Source of the DNA: DATJKD01 sp963728295 | GTDB taxonomy: Bacteria; Pseudomonadota; Gammaproteobacteria; Steroidobacterales; Steroidobacteraceae | DNA length: 64,000 nt | Direction: 5' to 3' | Assembly: GCA_963728295.1 (NCBI GenBank) | Contig: CAVSKB010000004.1 | Location: 124,001-188,000 of the forward strand | Shown: piece after piece, positions 33,436 through 42,577 of the stretch | How positions within the stretch are numbered: position 1 is the first letter of the stretch | Layout: every line of letters starts with the position of its first letter | Position numbers and translations under genes: made by a program | Notes under the pieces: model-generated | Databases searched by the model: none | The model's input: only the letters and a program-made list of their open reading frames with translations | What the model was told of the DNA's origin: nothing

Positions 33436-34048
33436 GCTCTGGATCAAGATCTGCGGCATTCGCTCGGCGGCCGACATCGAGGCGGCGGCCGCTGCCGGCG
33501 CAGATGCGCTCGGATTCGTTTTCTACGAGCCGTCGCCACGCCATCTCGCCATCGGCGCGGCGCGAATGCTGCAGGAGGCCGTGCCGGCACACGTCGAACG
33601 CGTCGCGGTGTTCCTGCATCCGTCACAGGCGGAGGTCGACGCGGTCATCGACGCGCTCCACCCGGACTGGGTGCAGACGGATCTCCAGGACCTCGACCGT
33701 CTCCGCTTGCCGCCGGGTCAGCGTGTGTTGCCGGTGCTCCGGAATATCGGCTCCGAGCCATCATTCGGCGGTGCGCGGGCGATGCTCGACGGTGGCACGA
33801 GCGGCGCCGGCGCGCGCGCGGACTGGACTACGGCCCGTGCGCTCGCTTCGCGCTGCGAGCTGGTGCTGGCCGGCGGTCTCGATGCAGGCAATGTCGCCGA
33901 GGCCATTCGCACCGTGCGACCGTTCGGCGTGGACGTTAGTTCTGGCGTGGAGCGTGAGCGCGGAATGAAGGATCCGGAGCGGGTACGCGAGTTCATAAAC
34001 GCGGCGCGCGGCGCTGCTCGGGCTTTGACGGAGGAGGAGCGACGTTGA
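33428..34048 (+). CDS. trpF: Phosphoribosylanthranilate isomerase
   Basis: Amadori rearrangement of phosphoribosylanthranilate. 206 residues, TIM barrel: LWIKICGIRSAADIEAAAAA with catalytic Cys, GADALGFVFYEPSPRHL, the catalytic Asp in VQTDLQDLD region, LAGGLDAGNVAEAI and VDVSSGVERERGMKD for phosphate binding. The usual FDW in the middle is ADWTTARAL. It ends in a TGA that overlaps the TTG start of trpB. Confidence 0.93.
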   Translation: MPELWIKICGIRSAADIEAAAAAGADALGFVFYEPSPRHLAIGAARMLQEAVPAHVERVAVFLHPSQAEVDAVIDALHPDWVQTDLQDLDRLRLPPGQRVLPVLRNIGSEPSFGGARAMLDGGTSGAGARADWTTARALASRCELVLAGGLDAGNVAEAIRTVRPFGVDVSSGVERERGMKDPERVREFINAARGAARALTEEERR

Positions 34049-35289
34049 GCGCGAATACGACCGGCATCGATCGCGATCGGTTGCTCGCGGAGATGCTGCG
34101 CGGGGCATTCCCCGATGCGCGCGGCCGCTTCGGGCCCTTCGGCGGGCGGTACGTGCCTGAGACGCTGGTCCCGGCGCTCGATCGCCTCGAGGCGGGCGTG
34201 CACCGCTTCCTTGCCGATCGCGCCTTCCGCGCGGAGTTCGAATCGGAATTGCGCGGCTGGGCAGGCAGGCCGACGCCGCTCACCCATGCGCATGAGCTGT
34301 CGCGCCGCTGGGGCGCGGACGTATGGCTCAAGCGCGAGGACCTCGCGCACACCGGGGCGCACAAGATCAACAATGCGATCGGCCAGGCGCTGCTCGCGAA
34401 GCGGCTTGGTGCGCGTCGGATCGTCGCGGAGACCGGCGCTGGTCAGCACGGTGTCGCCTCGGCCGCCGCATGCGCGCGGCTGGGGATGCCGTGCGTCGTA
34501 TACATGGGCGAGGTCGACATGGAGCGGCAGGCGCCGAACGTCGGCCGCATGAAACTGCTGGGTGCTACGGTCGTGCCGGTGACCAGCGGCGACCGCACGC
34601 TGCGCGCCGCCATCGACGAGGCGCTTCGCGACTGGGTCGGGGACCCCGACGGCACCTACTACCTGCTCGGCTCCGCCGTGGGACCCCATCCCTATCCGTA
34701 CCTGGTGCGCGAGTTCCAGTCGGTGATCGGGATCGAGGCGCGCGCGCAGACGCTCGAGGCCACTGGCGCGCTGCCCGATGTCGCCATCGCCTGCGTGGGC
34801 GGCGGCTCGAACGCGATCGGCCTCTTCCATCCGTTCGTCGCCGACCAGGACGTCGCCCTGCTCGGGCTCGAGGCCGGCGGCAGCGGCAGCGGGCTCGGAC
34901 AAAACGCAGCCTCGCTTGCCTACGGCACCCCCGGCGTGCTGCAGGGCAGCTATTCGCTGCTGCTCCAGGATCCGCACGGCCAGATCCAGGAGACGCATTC
35001 CGTCTCCGCCGGGCTCGACTACCCCGGTGTCGGACCCGAACACGCCCTGCTCAAGACCGTCGGTCGCGTGCGCTATGACGCGATCGGCGACGACGAGGCG
35101 CTCGACGCCCTCGCCGAATGCTGCCGCGCGGAAGGGATCCTCCCCGCGATCGAGTCGGCGCACGCGCTGGCCGGCGCGCGCCGCTGGGCGGAGGCGCATC
35201 CGGGTGATCGCATCCTCATCGGCTTGTCGGGTCGCGGGGACAAGGACATGCCGACGCTGCAGCGGACGCTGCTGGCGGCCGGCTCATGA
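34045..35289 (+). CDS. trpB: Tryptophan synthase beta chain
   Basis: PLP enzyme converting indole and serine to tryptophan. 414 residues: GRFGPFGGRYVPETLVPALD, PLP lysine in KREDLAHTGAHKINNA, AETGAGQHGVASA, the glycine-rich phosphate cup CVGGGSNAIGLFHPF and GLEAGGSGS. Most likely start is TTG 34045, overlapping the trpF stop, 6 bp after a strong GGAGGAGGAG Shine-Dalgarno sequence. It overlaps trpA by 4 bp. Confidence 0.95.
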   Translation: MSANTTGIDRDRLLAEMLRGAFPDARGRFGPFGGRYVPETLVPALDRLEAGVHRFLADRAFRAEFESELRGWAGRPTPLTHAHELSRRWGADVWLKREDLAHTGAHKINNAIGQALLAKRLGARRIVAETGAGQHGVASAAACARLGMPCVVYMGEVDMERQAPNVGRMKLLGATVVPVTSGDRTLRAAIDEALRDWVGDPDGTYYLLGSAVGPHPYPYLVREFQSVIGIEARAQTLEATGALPDVAIACVGGGSNAIGLFHPFVADQDVALLGLEAGGSGSGLGQNAASLAYGTPGVLQGSYSLLLQDPHGQIQETHSVSAGLDYPGVGPEHALLKTVGRVRYDAIGDDEALDALAECCRAEGILPAIESAHALAGARRWAEAHPGDRILIGLSGRGDKDMPTLQRTLLAAGS

Positions 35290-36071
35290 GCGGCGCCGGC
35301 ACGCCGCATGACCGCATCGGCGCGGCGATACGCGCGGCGGGCGCCGGCGGTCGCACCGCGCTGGTCGCGTTCCTGACCGGCGGATTCCCCGACCGCAGGC
35401 AATTTCGCGAGGGTCTCGCCGCGGTCGCCGATCTTGCCGATGTCGTCGAGATAGGCGTGCCGTTCACCGATCCGATGGCCGACGGGGTGACTATCCAGCG
35501 CGCGAGCCAGGCGGCGCTCGCCGCAGGCTTCACGCTCCCCTGGCTGCTCGACGAGCTCGCCGCGATCCGGCCGCGTTCACCTGCGCCGCTGCTGCTGATG
35601 AGCTACCTGAACCCGTTGCTGGCCTACGGACTCGAGCGCCTGCCCGAAGCGGCGGTTGCCGCGGGTGTGAGTGGCTTCATCATCCCGGACCTGCCGTACG
35701 AGGAAAGCGGCGAGCTGCGTGTACCCCTCGACCGCGCGGGCCTCGCGCTCGTGCAGATGGTGACGCCCGTGACGCCGCCCGCGCGGCTCGCGAAGCTCTG
35801 CGGGAATGCGCGCGGGTTCGTCTACGCGGTGACGATGACCGGCACGACCGGGCGCAGCGTCGCCGTCCCGGACGAGGTGCTTGCGTATCTGGACCGTGTG
35901 CGCGCCGTGTCGACGGTACCGGTATGCGCGGGCTTCGGCATCCGGGCACGCGAGCAGGTGCGACGGCTCGCCGGTCACGTCGACGGCGTGATCGTCGGGT
36001 CCGCGCTCGTCGAGGTCATCGAGCAGGGCGGGGATCCGGTCGCTTTTCTTCGCGCGCTGCGTGGCGACTGA
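35286..36071 (+). CDS. trpA: Tryptophan synthase alpha chain
   Basis: Aldol cleavage of indole-3-glycerol phosphate to indole, channelled to TrpB. 261 residues: LVAFLTGGFPDRRQFREGL, DVVEIGVPFTDPMADGVTIQ with the catalytic Glu/Asp, LLLMSYLNPLLAYGLERL, GFIIPDLPYEES, VTMTGTTGRSV and CAGFGIRAREQVRRL. It closes the operon; the GFA gene is convergent 27 bp downstream, and no clear terminator was seen between them. Confidence 0.95.
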   Translation: MSGAGTPHDRIGAAIRAAGAGGRTALVAFLTGGFPDRRQFREGLAAVADLADVVEIGVPFTDPMADGVTIQRASQAALAAGFTLPWLLDELAAIRPRSPAPLLLMSYLNPLLAYGLERLPEAAVAAGVSGFIIPDLPYEESGELRVPLDRAGLALVQMVTPVTPPARLAKLCGNARGFVYAVTMTGTTGRSVAVPDEVLAYLDRVRAVSTVPVCAGFGIRAREQVRRLAGHVDGVIVGSALVEVIEQGGDPVAFLRALRGD

Positions 36072-36098
36072 GGCGGGTGCGGCGCGGGGTGCGCGGTA

Positions 36099-36446
36099 TC
36101 ACAGCGCCCGGCCGTCGAACTCCACGATCTTGAGCTTCTTCAGGTCGAGCTTCTCGACGCACCGGAGATTGACCGCCGCGATCGGGTTGCCCGACCGGTC
36201 CTTGCCCTCGCCGTGCGTGTGGATGCCGCAGGTCGGGCAGAAGCGGTGCTTGATGACGTGCTTGTTGAACGTATAGGTGCTCGCCGCGTCCTCGGGCGTA
36301 AGCAGCCTGAACGACGGGCGCGGCAGGAACCACAGCAGCGCCCCCTTGCGTGAGCAGATCGAGCAGTTGCAGGACAATCCCTGGTCTATATCGCCCTCGG
36401 CCTCGAACCGGATCCGCCCGCAATGGCAACTTCCCGCGTGTTTCAT
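36099..36446 (-). CDS. GFA (glutathione-dependent formaldehyde-activating) family protein
   Basis: 115-residue zinc protein (CENP-V/GFA domain, PF04828). Metal Cys are seen in CHCG (N-terminus), CNCSICSRKG and CPTCGIHTHGEG. Start taken at ATG 36446 (MKHAGSCHCGRIRFEAEGD), preceded by a GGAGGGCGAG Shine-Dalgarno sequence. The family includes S-(hydroxymethyl)glutathione synthase, but most small members are of unknown function; no formaldehyde genes are near. It lies in a minus-strand run with the CPBP gene. Confidence 0.85.
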   Translation of the reverse strand: MKHAGSCHCGRIRFEAEGDIDQGLSCNCSICSRKGALLWFLPRPSFRLLTPEDAASTYTFNKHVIKHRFCPTCGIHTHGEGKDRSGNPIAAVNLRCVEKLDLKKLKIVEFDGRAL

Positions 36447-36471
36447 CGCTCGCCCTCCGCTGCTTCGCGTC

Positions 36472-37157
36472 TCATATCTCGACAAGGCCGAGGTAGATCA
36501 ACGCCAGGGCGATGGTATCCGAGAATCCATGCGCCAGGATCGGCAGCCACAGGTTGCGCCCGGTCGCGAGGTAGAGGCTGCCGAAGTAGAGCCCGGCAAA
36601 TGTCGAGCTCGCGACGCCGGCCACGCCCTGGTAGACGTGGCCCAGCCCGAACAGCACGCTGATGACGATCATCGCGAGGATCCAGGCCGCGGGCGTCCTG
36701 TGCCCGAGCGTTGCGGCCCGCTCGAGGACATAGCCGCGATACACCAGCTCCTCGCCGAAGGCGGCAAGCACCCACGCCGCCCCAGCATCCCGAGCGCGGC
36801 CGGCAGATTGCCTGCCAGCGGGCGGAAACTCGACAGGTCGGGGGTTTCGCCGGTCCACCGCTCGATCAGCGGCTCGACGACGAACTCGCTCGCGAGCTGC
36901 AGCAGCACGGCTGCGAGCAGGGCGAACGCGAGCGTGCGCGCCCAGCTGGCGGGCCGCGTGAGACCGACCGAGCGCCACCCGAGCCCGCGCAGCCGCAGCG
37001 ACAGCCAGCCGATCAGCACCAGCCATGGGGTTTCGCTGACCGGGACGATGTCGAAGACATTCGCGCCGAGCACGAACGCGACCGCAAGCATGAGCTCCGC
37101 GGCCGCGATCAGCCGCTCTCGCGCGGGAAGCGCGACTACGTCCTGCGTCGCGGCCAC
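36472..37157 (-). CDS. CPBP-family intramembrane metalloprotease (one frame break)
   Basis: Membrane protease of the Abi/CPBP type (PF02517). The N-terminal half has hydrophobic segments (IAAAELMLAVAFVLGANVFD, ARTLAFALLAAVLLQLASEF). The catalytic motifs come after a frame break near 36783 where a run of five G is read as four: FGEELVYRGYVLE (EExxxR), SVLFGLGHVYQG (FxxxH) and ILAHGFSDTIALALIYLG (HxxxD). Corrected length is about 228 residues. Substrate unknown; some members act in bacteriocin immunity or prenyl protein processing. Confidence 0.75.
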
Positions 37158-37158
37158 C

Positions 37159-37527
37159 TCAGCGCGCGTAGTGCTCGGAGCCCATCAGATGCAGCGACAC
37201 GTAGGGCTCCTCGCCCACCACCCAGCTGTCGTGAGGCACCGGCGGTATGTAGAAGAGCTGTCCTGCGCGCAGCTCGTAGACGCGGCCGTCCTCGAACGCC
37301 GCGGTCGCCGTGCCGGATACGACCAGCCCCACGTGCTCGACCGAGCATCGCTCGGCGCCCACCGACGGCCCTACGTGCAGCGACCAGCGCCAGCCGGGCT
37401 CGTAGGTCGCGCGTCCGATCGTGAGGCCGCCGATCCGCACCAGCTCGAACCGCCCCTTCTCCATGACGCGGGTCTCGTCGGGGGACTCGAAGCGCCTGAG
37501 GATCACCTCGACCGACGGGTCATTCAT
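37159..37527 (-). CDS. Cupin-domain protein
   Basis: 122-residue single-cupin protein. The first cupin motif (GWRWSLHVGPSVGAERCSVE, H-x-H-like with E) and second (GRVYELRAGQLFYIPPVPHD) are visible. A GAGGAGG Shine-Dalgarno sequence at normal spacing precedes ATG 37527 (MNDPSVEVILRRFESPDETR), so the longer upstream frame is not the start. Metal ligand set is incomplete, so enzyme activity is uncertain. It is adjacent to the CPBP gene with 1 bp between. Confidence 0.8.
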   Translation of the reverse strand: MNDPSVEVILRRFESPDETRVMEKGRFELVRIGGLTIGRATYEPGWRWSLHVGPSVGAERCSVEHVGLVVSGTATAAFEDGRVYELRAGQLFYIPPVPHDSWVVGEEPYVSLHLMGSEHYAR

Positions 37528-37651
37528 GCGCGCCTCCTCGCCGGTGCACGGTGTGTGCCTGCGGCCGCCGGGCAGTGTCCCGCCTCCCGGCGCGTGAGGG
37601 CTACCCCAGGCACGGTGAACGGTGCCGGAGTGGCGACCAGCGGTCACCGGG

Positions 37652-38650
37652 TCAGCTCGAGGCGACGACTTCCTTCAGGTGGTCGATCACCAGGGTCCGC
37701 ATGTTCTGCAGCGGGTTCTTCTCCCAGGTGAAGCAAGGCGGCGTGCGTCGCAGCATCGACCAGCGCTGTGTCTGCAGGACGTGCTTCAGGTGCGCGAGGC
37801 TCGCGTCGATCGCTTCCATGTAGGGGTTGCGACCGCCGTAGAGCGCCTCGATGTAGCGGTAGGCGCCGCCGAACTCGCCGTCGAGACGGATGCGCATCGT
37901 CTCGGCGACGAACTCCGGCGTGCTGCGCAGCACGTCGAGGCCGGAGCCATACATGACCTTGAGCTCGCCTTCGATACCGCGCGATACCGCGACGCCGCCG
38001 AGCACGAACTCGGGATAGAGCCGGTCGCGGCACTTCTCGAGATAACAGCGGTCGGCCATCTGCGCCATCATGTCCGCGGTTCCGACCAGGTGACCAACCT
38101 TTCGGTCGCTTGGATCGTCGAGGCGGATCTGGTCGAACGGCACCTCGTAGCCCGTGAAGTGGACGATCTGCGTCGCGACCGGCACCCAGTCGGCGAGACC
38201 GAGCGTCGGCAGGTAGCGGGTCAGGAACTGCGCGCTGCGCCCGACATGGGTGCGGGTGAACTCCGCGCCGTTGCGGTGCATCGTGTCGTCGGTCTGGCGG
38301 ATGTAGCCCGCGTCGTGAAAGAGCGCGACCACGATGCCCATCATGGCGCGCTCGGCGCCGAGGCGCTGCTCGACCGCGTGCGAGCGATCGTAGCCCGCGA
38401 GCAGCCGCGCCATCGCAAGCGTGTCGTCGAGGCTGTGCTGCAGGTCGTGATAGACCGTGTCGCAGCCCAGGTAGCCCGGGAAATGCCCGTTGAAGAGGCG
38501 CTCGAAGTCGGCAAAGGCCGTGTCGAGGCGCTCGACCTTGCCGCTTGGCCAGGTCTGCGAGTACAGCTCCTCGACCGCCCGTTTTACCGCCGGCACGGAA
38601 CTCACCTGCACGGTGTTGGTGACGTCGTAGTCACTGCGTCGGTACTGCAT
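37652..38650 (-). CDS. HD-domain phosphohydrolase-like protein
   Basis: 332-residue soluble protein with an HD-type metal site. Candidate ligands are in VYHDLQHSLDD (H, D), GIVVALFHDAGYIRQ (HD) and GTADMMAQMADRC (D). The C-terminus contains MRIRLDGEFGGAYRYIEALY and ends HLKEVVASS. The related family includes cyclic-nucleotide phosphodiesterase-like proteins, but substrate cannot be assigned. It starts ATG 38650; the 107 bp upstream is unusually AT-rich and probably holds its promoter. No Shine-Dalgarno sequence is visible. Confidence 0.72.
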   Translation of the reverse strand: MQYRRSDYDVTNTVQVSSVPAVKRAVEELYSQTWPSGKVERLDTAFADFERLFNGHFPGYLGCDTVYHDLQHSLDDTLAMARLLAGYDRSHAVEQRLGAERAMMGIVVALFHDAGYIRQTDDTMHRNGAEFTRTHVGRSAQFLTRYLPTLGLADWVPVATQIVHFTGYEVPFDQIRLDDPSDRKVGHLVGTADMMAQMADRCYLEKCRDRLYPEFVLGGVAVSRGIEGELKVMYGSGLDVLRSTPEFVAETMRIRLDGEFGGAYRYIEALYGGRNPYMEAIDASLAHLKHVLQTQRWSMLRRTPPCFTWEKNPLQNMRTLVIDHLKEVVASS

Positions 38651-38757
38651 AGCTTTTTGTTCTTATTCGACTGCTGGTGTCATTGCAGTGACTGCGAGTC
38701 TAGCCAAACGCCGATGGAACACCAGAACAAAATTTGCGGGCACCGTCTGATTTCCAC

Positions 38758-39525
38758 CTATATGTCAAACACGGCGAGCACCGGTGCGTGGTCGGACGGC
38801 CGTTCTATCGCGCGCGGCGACTTGTCGATGTGACACGCGACACACTTTTCCGCCATCGCGGCGCTCGCCAGGATCAGGTCGATACGGAGCCCGTGGTTCC
38901 TCCGGAAGGCCATCGCGCGGTAGTCCCACCATGAATAGGTCTTCTCCGGCTGCTCGAACCGCCGGAAGCAGTCGACGAGGCCGATGGTCAGCAGCGCGCG
39001 GAGCGCCGCCCGCTCGGGCGGGCTCACGTGCACGGAGCCCTCCCAGGCTGCCGGGTCGTGCACGTCGCGGTCTTCGGGTGCGATGTTGTAATCGCCGAGC
39101 ACGACGAGCCGTGGATGCTGCTCGAGCTCGGCGACGAGGTACCGGCGCAGCGACTCGAGCCAGCCGAGCTTGTAGGGGTATTTCGGTGAGTCGAGCGTCT
39201 GGCCGTTCGGTACGTAGACGTCGACGATGCGCACGCCCGCGACCGTCGCGGCGATGACGCGCTTCTGATCGTCCTCGAGCGCCGGAATGCCGTGTGCGGC
39301 GTCCGCGGGCGCCGAGCGCGCCAGGATCGCGACCCCGTTGTATGTCCTCTGGCCGTTGTAGACGGGGTGCAGGCCCAGTGCCTCGAAATCGGCAACCGGA
39401 AAGTCCACGTCCGGGATCTTGGTTTCCTGCAGCGCGATTACGTCGACGGGGTTCCGGGCCAGCCAGTCCTTGAGCTGCTGCAGGCGCACGCGCAGCGAAT
39501 TGACGTTCCAGGTGGCGATGCGCAT
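38758..39525 (-). CDS. xth: Exodeoxyribonuclease III family protein
   Basis: 255-residue AP endonuclease/exonuclease. Motifs: MRIATWNVNSLRVRLQQL (Asn), ALQETKIPDVDFP (Glu), YNGVAIL, VVDVYVPNGQ, VVLGDYNIAPEDRDVHDP (Asp/Asn), and RIDLILASAAM, ERPSDHAPVLAVF with the catalytic Asp-His near the end. It acts at abasic sites and 3' blocks in base-excision repair. Independent of neighbours; ends 108 bp before the HD gene start in the same direction. Confidence 0.9.
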   Translation of the reverse strand: MRIATWNVNSLRVRLQQLKDWLARNPVDVIALQETKIPDVDFPVADFEALGLHPVYNGQRTYNGVAILARSAPADAAHGIPALEDDQKRVIAATVAGVRIVDVYVPNGQTLDSPKYPYKLGWLESLRRYLVAELEQHPRLVVLGDYNIAPEDRDVHDPAAWEGSVHVSPPERAALRALLTIGLVDCFRRFEQPEKTYSWWDYRAMAFRRNHGLRIDLILASAAMAEKCVACHIDKSPRAIERPSDHAPVLAVFDI

Positions 39526-39573
39526 CCCGGTCAGTCGCGTCGTCGCAGCCGCGGACGCGCCGGGCTCATCCGC

Positions 39574-41592
39574 TCAGGCCGCCAGCCCGAGCTGGCGCAG
39601 CAGTGGCTCGATCTCGGGGCGCCGGCCGCGGAACTCGACGAACGCCTCCATGGCGTCGCGGCTCCCGCCGCGCTCGAGGATCGCCTGCAGGAAGCGCCGC
39701 GCGGTGCCGACGTCGTAGATGCCGTGCTCCTCGAAAGCGCCGAATGCATCCGCCGAGAGCACCTCGGCCCACTTGTAGCTGTAGTAGCCCGCGGCGTAGC
39801 CGCCGGAGAACACGTGCTGGAAGCTGTTGGGAAAGCGATTGAAGACCGGTGCCGGAACGACCGACACCTCGGCGCGCACCTCGGCCAGCGTCTCGGCGAC
39901 GCGCGGACCCTGCTGCGGCGAGTACTCGGCGTGCAGCCGGAAGTCGAACAGACCAAACTCGAGCTGGCGGACGGTCTGCATCCCGGCCTGGAAGCTGCGG
40001 GTCGCCTGCAGGCGCTCGAGCGTCGCGAGCGGCAGGGCCTCGCCCGTGTCGACGTGCGAGGAAATGAGCGGCAGCACCTCGCTCCGCCACGCGAAGTTTT
40101 CCATGAACTGGCTCGGCAGCTCGACCGCGTCCCAGGGCACGCCGTTGATGCCGGCAACGCTCGGGTAGTTCACTCGGGTCAGCATGTGATGGAGCCCGTG
40201 CCCGAACTCGTGAAACACCGTAAGCACGTCGTGGTGGGTCAGCAGCGACGGCCGCTCACCGACCGGCGGCGCGAAGTTGCAGACCAGGTAGGCGATCGGC
40301 AGCGCGCGCGCCTGCCCGACCTGCAGGCGTCCGACGCATTCGTCCATCCATGCGCCGCTGCGCTTGTTGGCTCGCGCGTACAGGTCGAGAAAGAAGCCGC
40401 CGCGCGGCGTGCCATCGCGGTCGAGGATGTCGAAATACCGGACGTCCGGGTGATAGGCCGGCACGTCGCTGCGCGCCACGATCCGGATCCGGTACAGCCG
40501 CGAGGCGACCGCGAACAGACCCGCGAGCACGCGTGGCAGCGGGAAATAGGGCCTCAGCTCTTCCTCGGAGACTTCGAGCCGCGCGCGCTTCAACTGCTCG
40601 GAGTAATAGCCAACGTCCCAGGCCTCGAGCCTGCGGCCTGCAAAGCTTTCGAGCTCCTGGAATTCGCGCTCGGCCGCCGGGCGGCTCAGGCGGGCGAGCT
40701 GTCGCAGGAACTCGAGCACCTCGTCGGGATCCCGTGCCATCTTCGTGGCGAGCGAGTACTCGGCGAAGTTCGCGAACCCGGCCAGGTTCGCGGCTTCGTG
40801 CCGCAGCGCGAGGATCTCTCCCATGAGCGGCGTGTTGTTCCACTTGCCCGCGTGCGGCCCCTGGTCGGAGGCCCGGGTTACCCAGGCCTCGTAGAATTCC
40901 CGTCGCAGCGGCTCGTTGTCGCAGTGCGTGAGCACCGCCTGGTAATTGGGCGCGTCGAGCGGCAGGAGCCAGCCCGGCAGACCTGCTGCCTGCGCCGCCG
41001 CGCGGGCGCGCTCGATGATCATCGCAGGCAGGCCCGAGAGCTCCGCCTCGTCGCCAACCACCCGCGACCACGCATTCGTGGCATCGAGCACGTTCTCGTC
41101 GAACTTCGCCTGAACGCTCGCGAGCCGCTCCATCACCTGCCGGAACCGCTGCTTGCGATCCGCGGGCAGAGACACCCCTGCGAGCCGGAAGTCGCGCAGC
41201 GCATTTTCCAGGAGCTTGTGCTGCTCGGGTGCGAGGCCCGGGCCCTCCTGGTCGAGGATGCGCTGATAGGCCGCGCAGAGCGCCTCGTTCTGCGCAAGCT
41301 CGGTGTGATAGCTGGTGAGAAGCGGCAGGCAGGTGTTGTACGCCGCGCGCAGCTCCTCGCCGTTCAGCACGTTGTTCAGGTGACCGATAGGCGACCACGC
41401 GCGCGCGAGCACGTGATGCATTCTTTCGATCGGCGCGACGAGACCGTCCCAGCCGTCGGCCCCCGCGTCGAGCAGGGCGGCGAGCTGGCGTCGGTTTCCA
41501 TCGATCAGCGTGCGCACCGCCGGTTCGGCATGCTCGGGCCGTATCCTGGCGAAGGGTGGCAGCTGGTAGTCCGTCAGCAGCGGGTTCAGCAT
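39574..41592 (-). CDS. prlC: Oligopeptidase A, M3 family
   Basis: 672-residue zinc metallopeptidase degrading cytoplasmic peptides, including signal-peptide remnants. The motif TVFHEFGHGLHHMLTRVNYP holds HExxH near residue 460, followed by ELPSQFMENFAWRSEVLP (third ligand Glu). N-terminus MLNPLLTDYQLPPFARIRPE and C-terminal GGYAAGYYSYKWAEVLSADA are typical for PrlC. Length matches E. coli PrlC (680). Uninterrupted frame. Confidence 0.93.
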   Translation of the reverse strand: MLNPLLTDYQLPPFARIRPEHAEPAVRTLIDGNRRQLAALLDAGADGWDGLVAPIERMHHVLARAWSPIGHLNNVLNGEELRAAYNTCLPLLTSYHTELAQNEALCAAYQRILDQEGPGLAPEQHKLLENALRDFRLAGVSLPADRKQRFRQVMERLASVQAKFDENVLDATNAWSRVVGDEAELSGLPAMIIERARAAAQAAGLPGWLLPLDAPNYQAVLTHCDNEPLRREFYEAWVTRASDQGPHAGKWNNTPLMGEILALRHEAANLAGFANFAEYSLATKMARDPDEVLEFLRQLARLSRPAAEREFQELESFAGRRLEAWDVGYYSEQLKRARLEVSEEELRPYFPLPRVLAGLFAVASRLYRIRIVARSDVPAYHPDVRYFDILDRDGTPRGGFFLDLYARANKRSGAWMDECVGRLQVGQARALPIAYLVCNFAPPVGERPSLLTHHDVLTVFHEFGHGLHHMLTRVNYPSVAGINGVPWDAVELPSQFMENFAWRSEVLPLISSHVDTGEALPLATLERLQATRSFQAGMQTVRQLEFGLFDFRLHAEYSPQQGPRVAETLAEVRAEVSVVPAPVFNRFPNSFQHVFSGGYAAGYYSYKWAEVLSADAFGAFEEHGIYDVGTARRFLQAILERGGSRDAMEAFVEFRGRRPEIEPLLRQLGLAA

Positions 41593-41626
41593 TGTTTTTG
41601 CGTTCGCTCCATCGATCCTGTCTATT

Positions 41627-42577
41627 TTAGGCGTTCCGCAGCAGGCCCTGCATCAGCCAGCCAAGCGCGTACACGGCCGCAAAGAATCCGGCGAAAGCGA
41701 GATACGCGCGGCGCCGGTACCGGCGGGCGAGGTGTGCCGCCTTGAAGGTCGCCAGCAGGAAGAGCTGTCCGTTGTCGGGATGGCCGAGCACGTGCAAGGC
41801 GTCCGCGGCGGGTCGCTCGGCGCGTTGCCGTTCGACGGTGAGACGCGCCTCCGCCCGCGCCTTCTCCCATTCCTCGAGGCTGACCGAGCCGTCCCGATCG
41901 CGATCGAACCGGTGCTTGAGCACCTCCTGGTCCTGCTTCCATTCTGCGAGCAGGGCGCGCACGGCGTCTTCCGTCACGCCATCGCCAGTTCCGCTCACCG
42001 AACGGAAGCCGCCCAGCGCATAGACCTGTTCGTGCACGTGGATGCGTTCCTCGAAATAACGGTAGTCGCGCCCGGGGAGGCCGCGAGCGGTCGTGCCCGG
42101 CATCCCGGTCGGCCAGGGCGTGGCGCCGTACCATGCCGTCGATTCCGCGGCGAGAACTTCGGCGTCCGCCGGCTGGACGATGCACTCGCCGGTGCCGTCG
42201 TCGATCAGGAACGGCTGACCGGATCGGCCGCTCGCGACGGTGCGCCAGGCCTCTCGCCGGCCGCCTCGGGTCCCGGACTCGCTCCGGTGCTGCACCCGGT
42301 AGCGCCACCAGACGCAGTCGCGCTGCGTCAGGGGGGCGAGATTCGTCGTGCCCGCCAGCGGCCGCGCGCGCCCCTCGAGTTCGACGTAGCCCTGCGCCGC
42401 CGAGCGTACCCGCGATGTCGGCGTGTCCTCGATCACGCGTGCGACGTGCAGGAAGCGGAAGGCGAACCAACCGCCGCCGATCACCGCGGCGCCGAGGTTC
42501 AGCACCCAGAACCACGCGTCCGACGGATCAGCCAAACAACTTGCCCAGATCCACGTCGCGTCGCTGTTCCTCGGCAA
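41627..42577 (-). CDS. GIDE-domain membrane protein with EF-hand motif
   Basis: 316 residues. A membrane segment follows the N-terminus (AWFWVLNLGAAVIGGGWFAF) and another closes it (YLAFAGFFAAVYALGWLMQ), a layout of GIDE/MULAN-type proteins (PF12483): the middle holds VRSAAQGYVELEGRARPLAG, LTQRDCVWWRYRVQHR and FLIDDGTGECIVQPADAEVL. A C-terminal EF-hand-like loop, DRDRDGSVSLEEW, is also visible. It is paired with lemA and overlaps it by about 50 bp if ATG 42577 is the start; a TTG at 42535 would reduce the overlap to 8 bp and begin at ADPSDAWFW. Function unknown in bacteria; GIDE-LemA pairs are recurrent. Confidence 0.78.
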   Translation of the reverse strand: MPRNSDATWIWASCLADPSDAWFWVLNLGAAVIGGGWFAFRFLHVARVIEDTPTSRVRSAAQGYVELEGRARPLAGTTNLAPLTQRDCVWWRYRVQHRSESGTRGGRREAWRTVASGRSGQPFLIDDGTGECIVQPADAEVLAAESTAWYGATPWPTGMPGTTARGLPGRDYRYFEERIHVHEQVYALGGFRSVSGTGDGVTEDAVRALLAEWKQDQEVLKHRFDRDRDGSVSLEEWEKARAEARLTVERQRAERPAADALHVLGHPDNGQLFLLATFKAAHLARRYRRRAYLAFAGFFAAVYALGWLMQGLLRNA

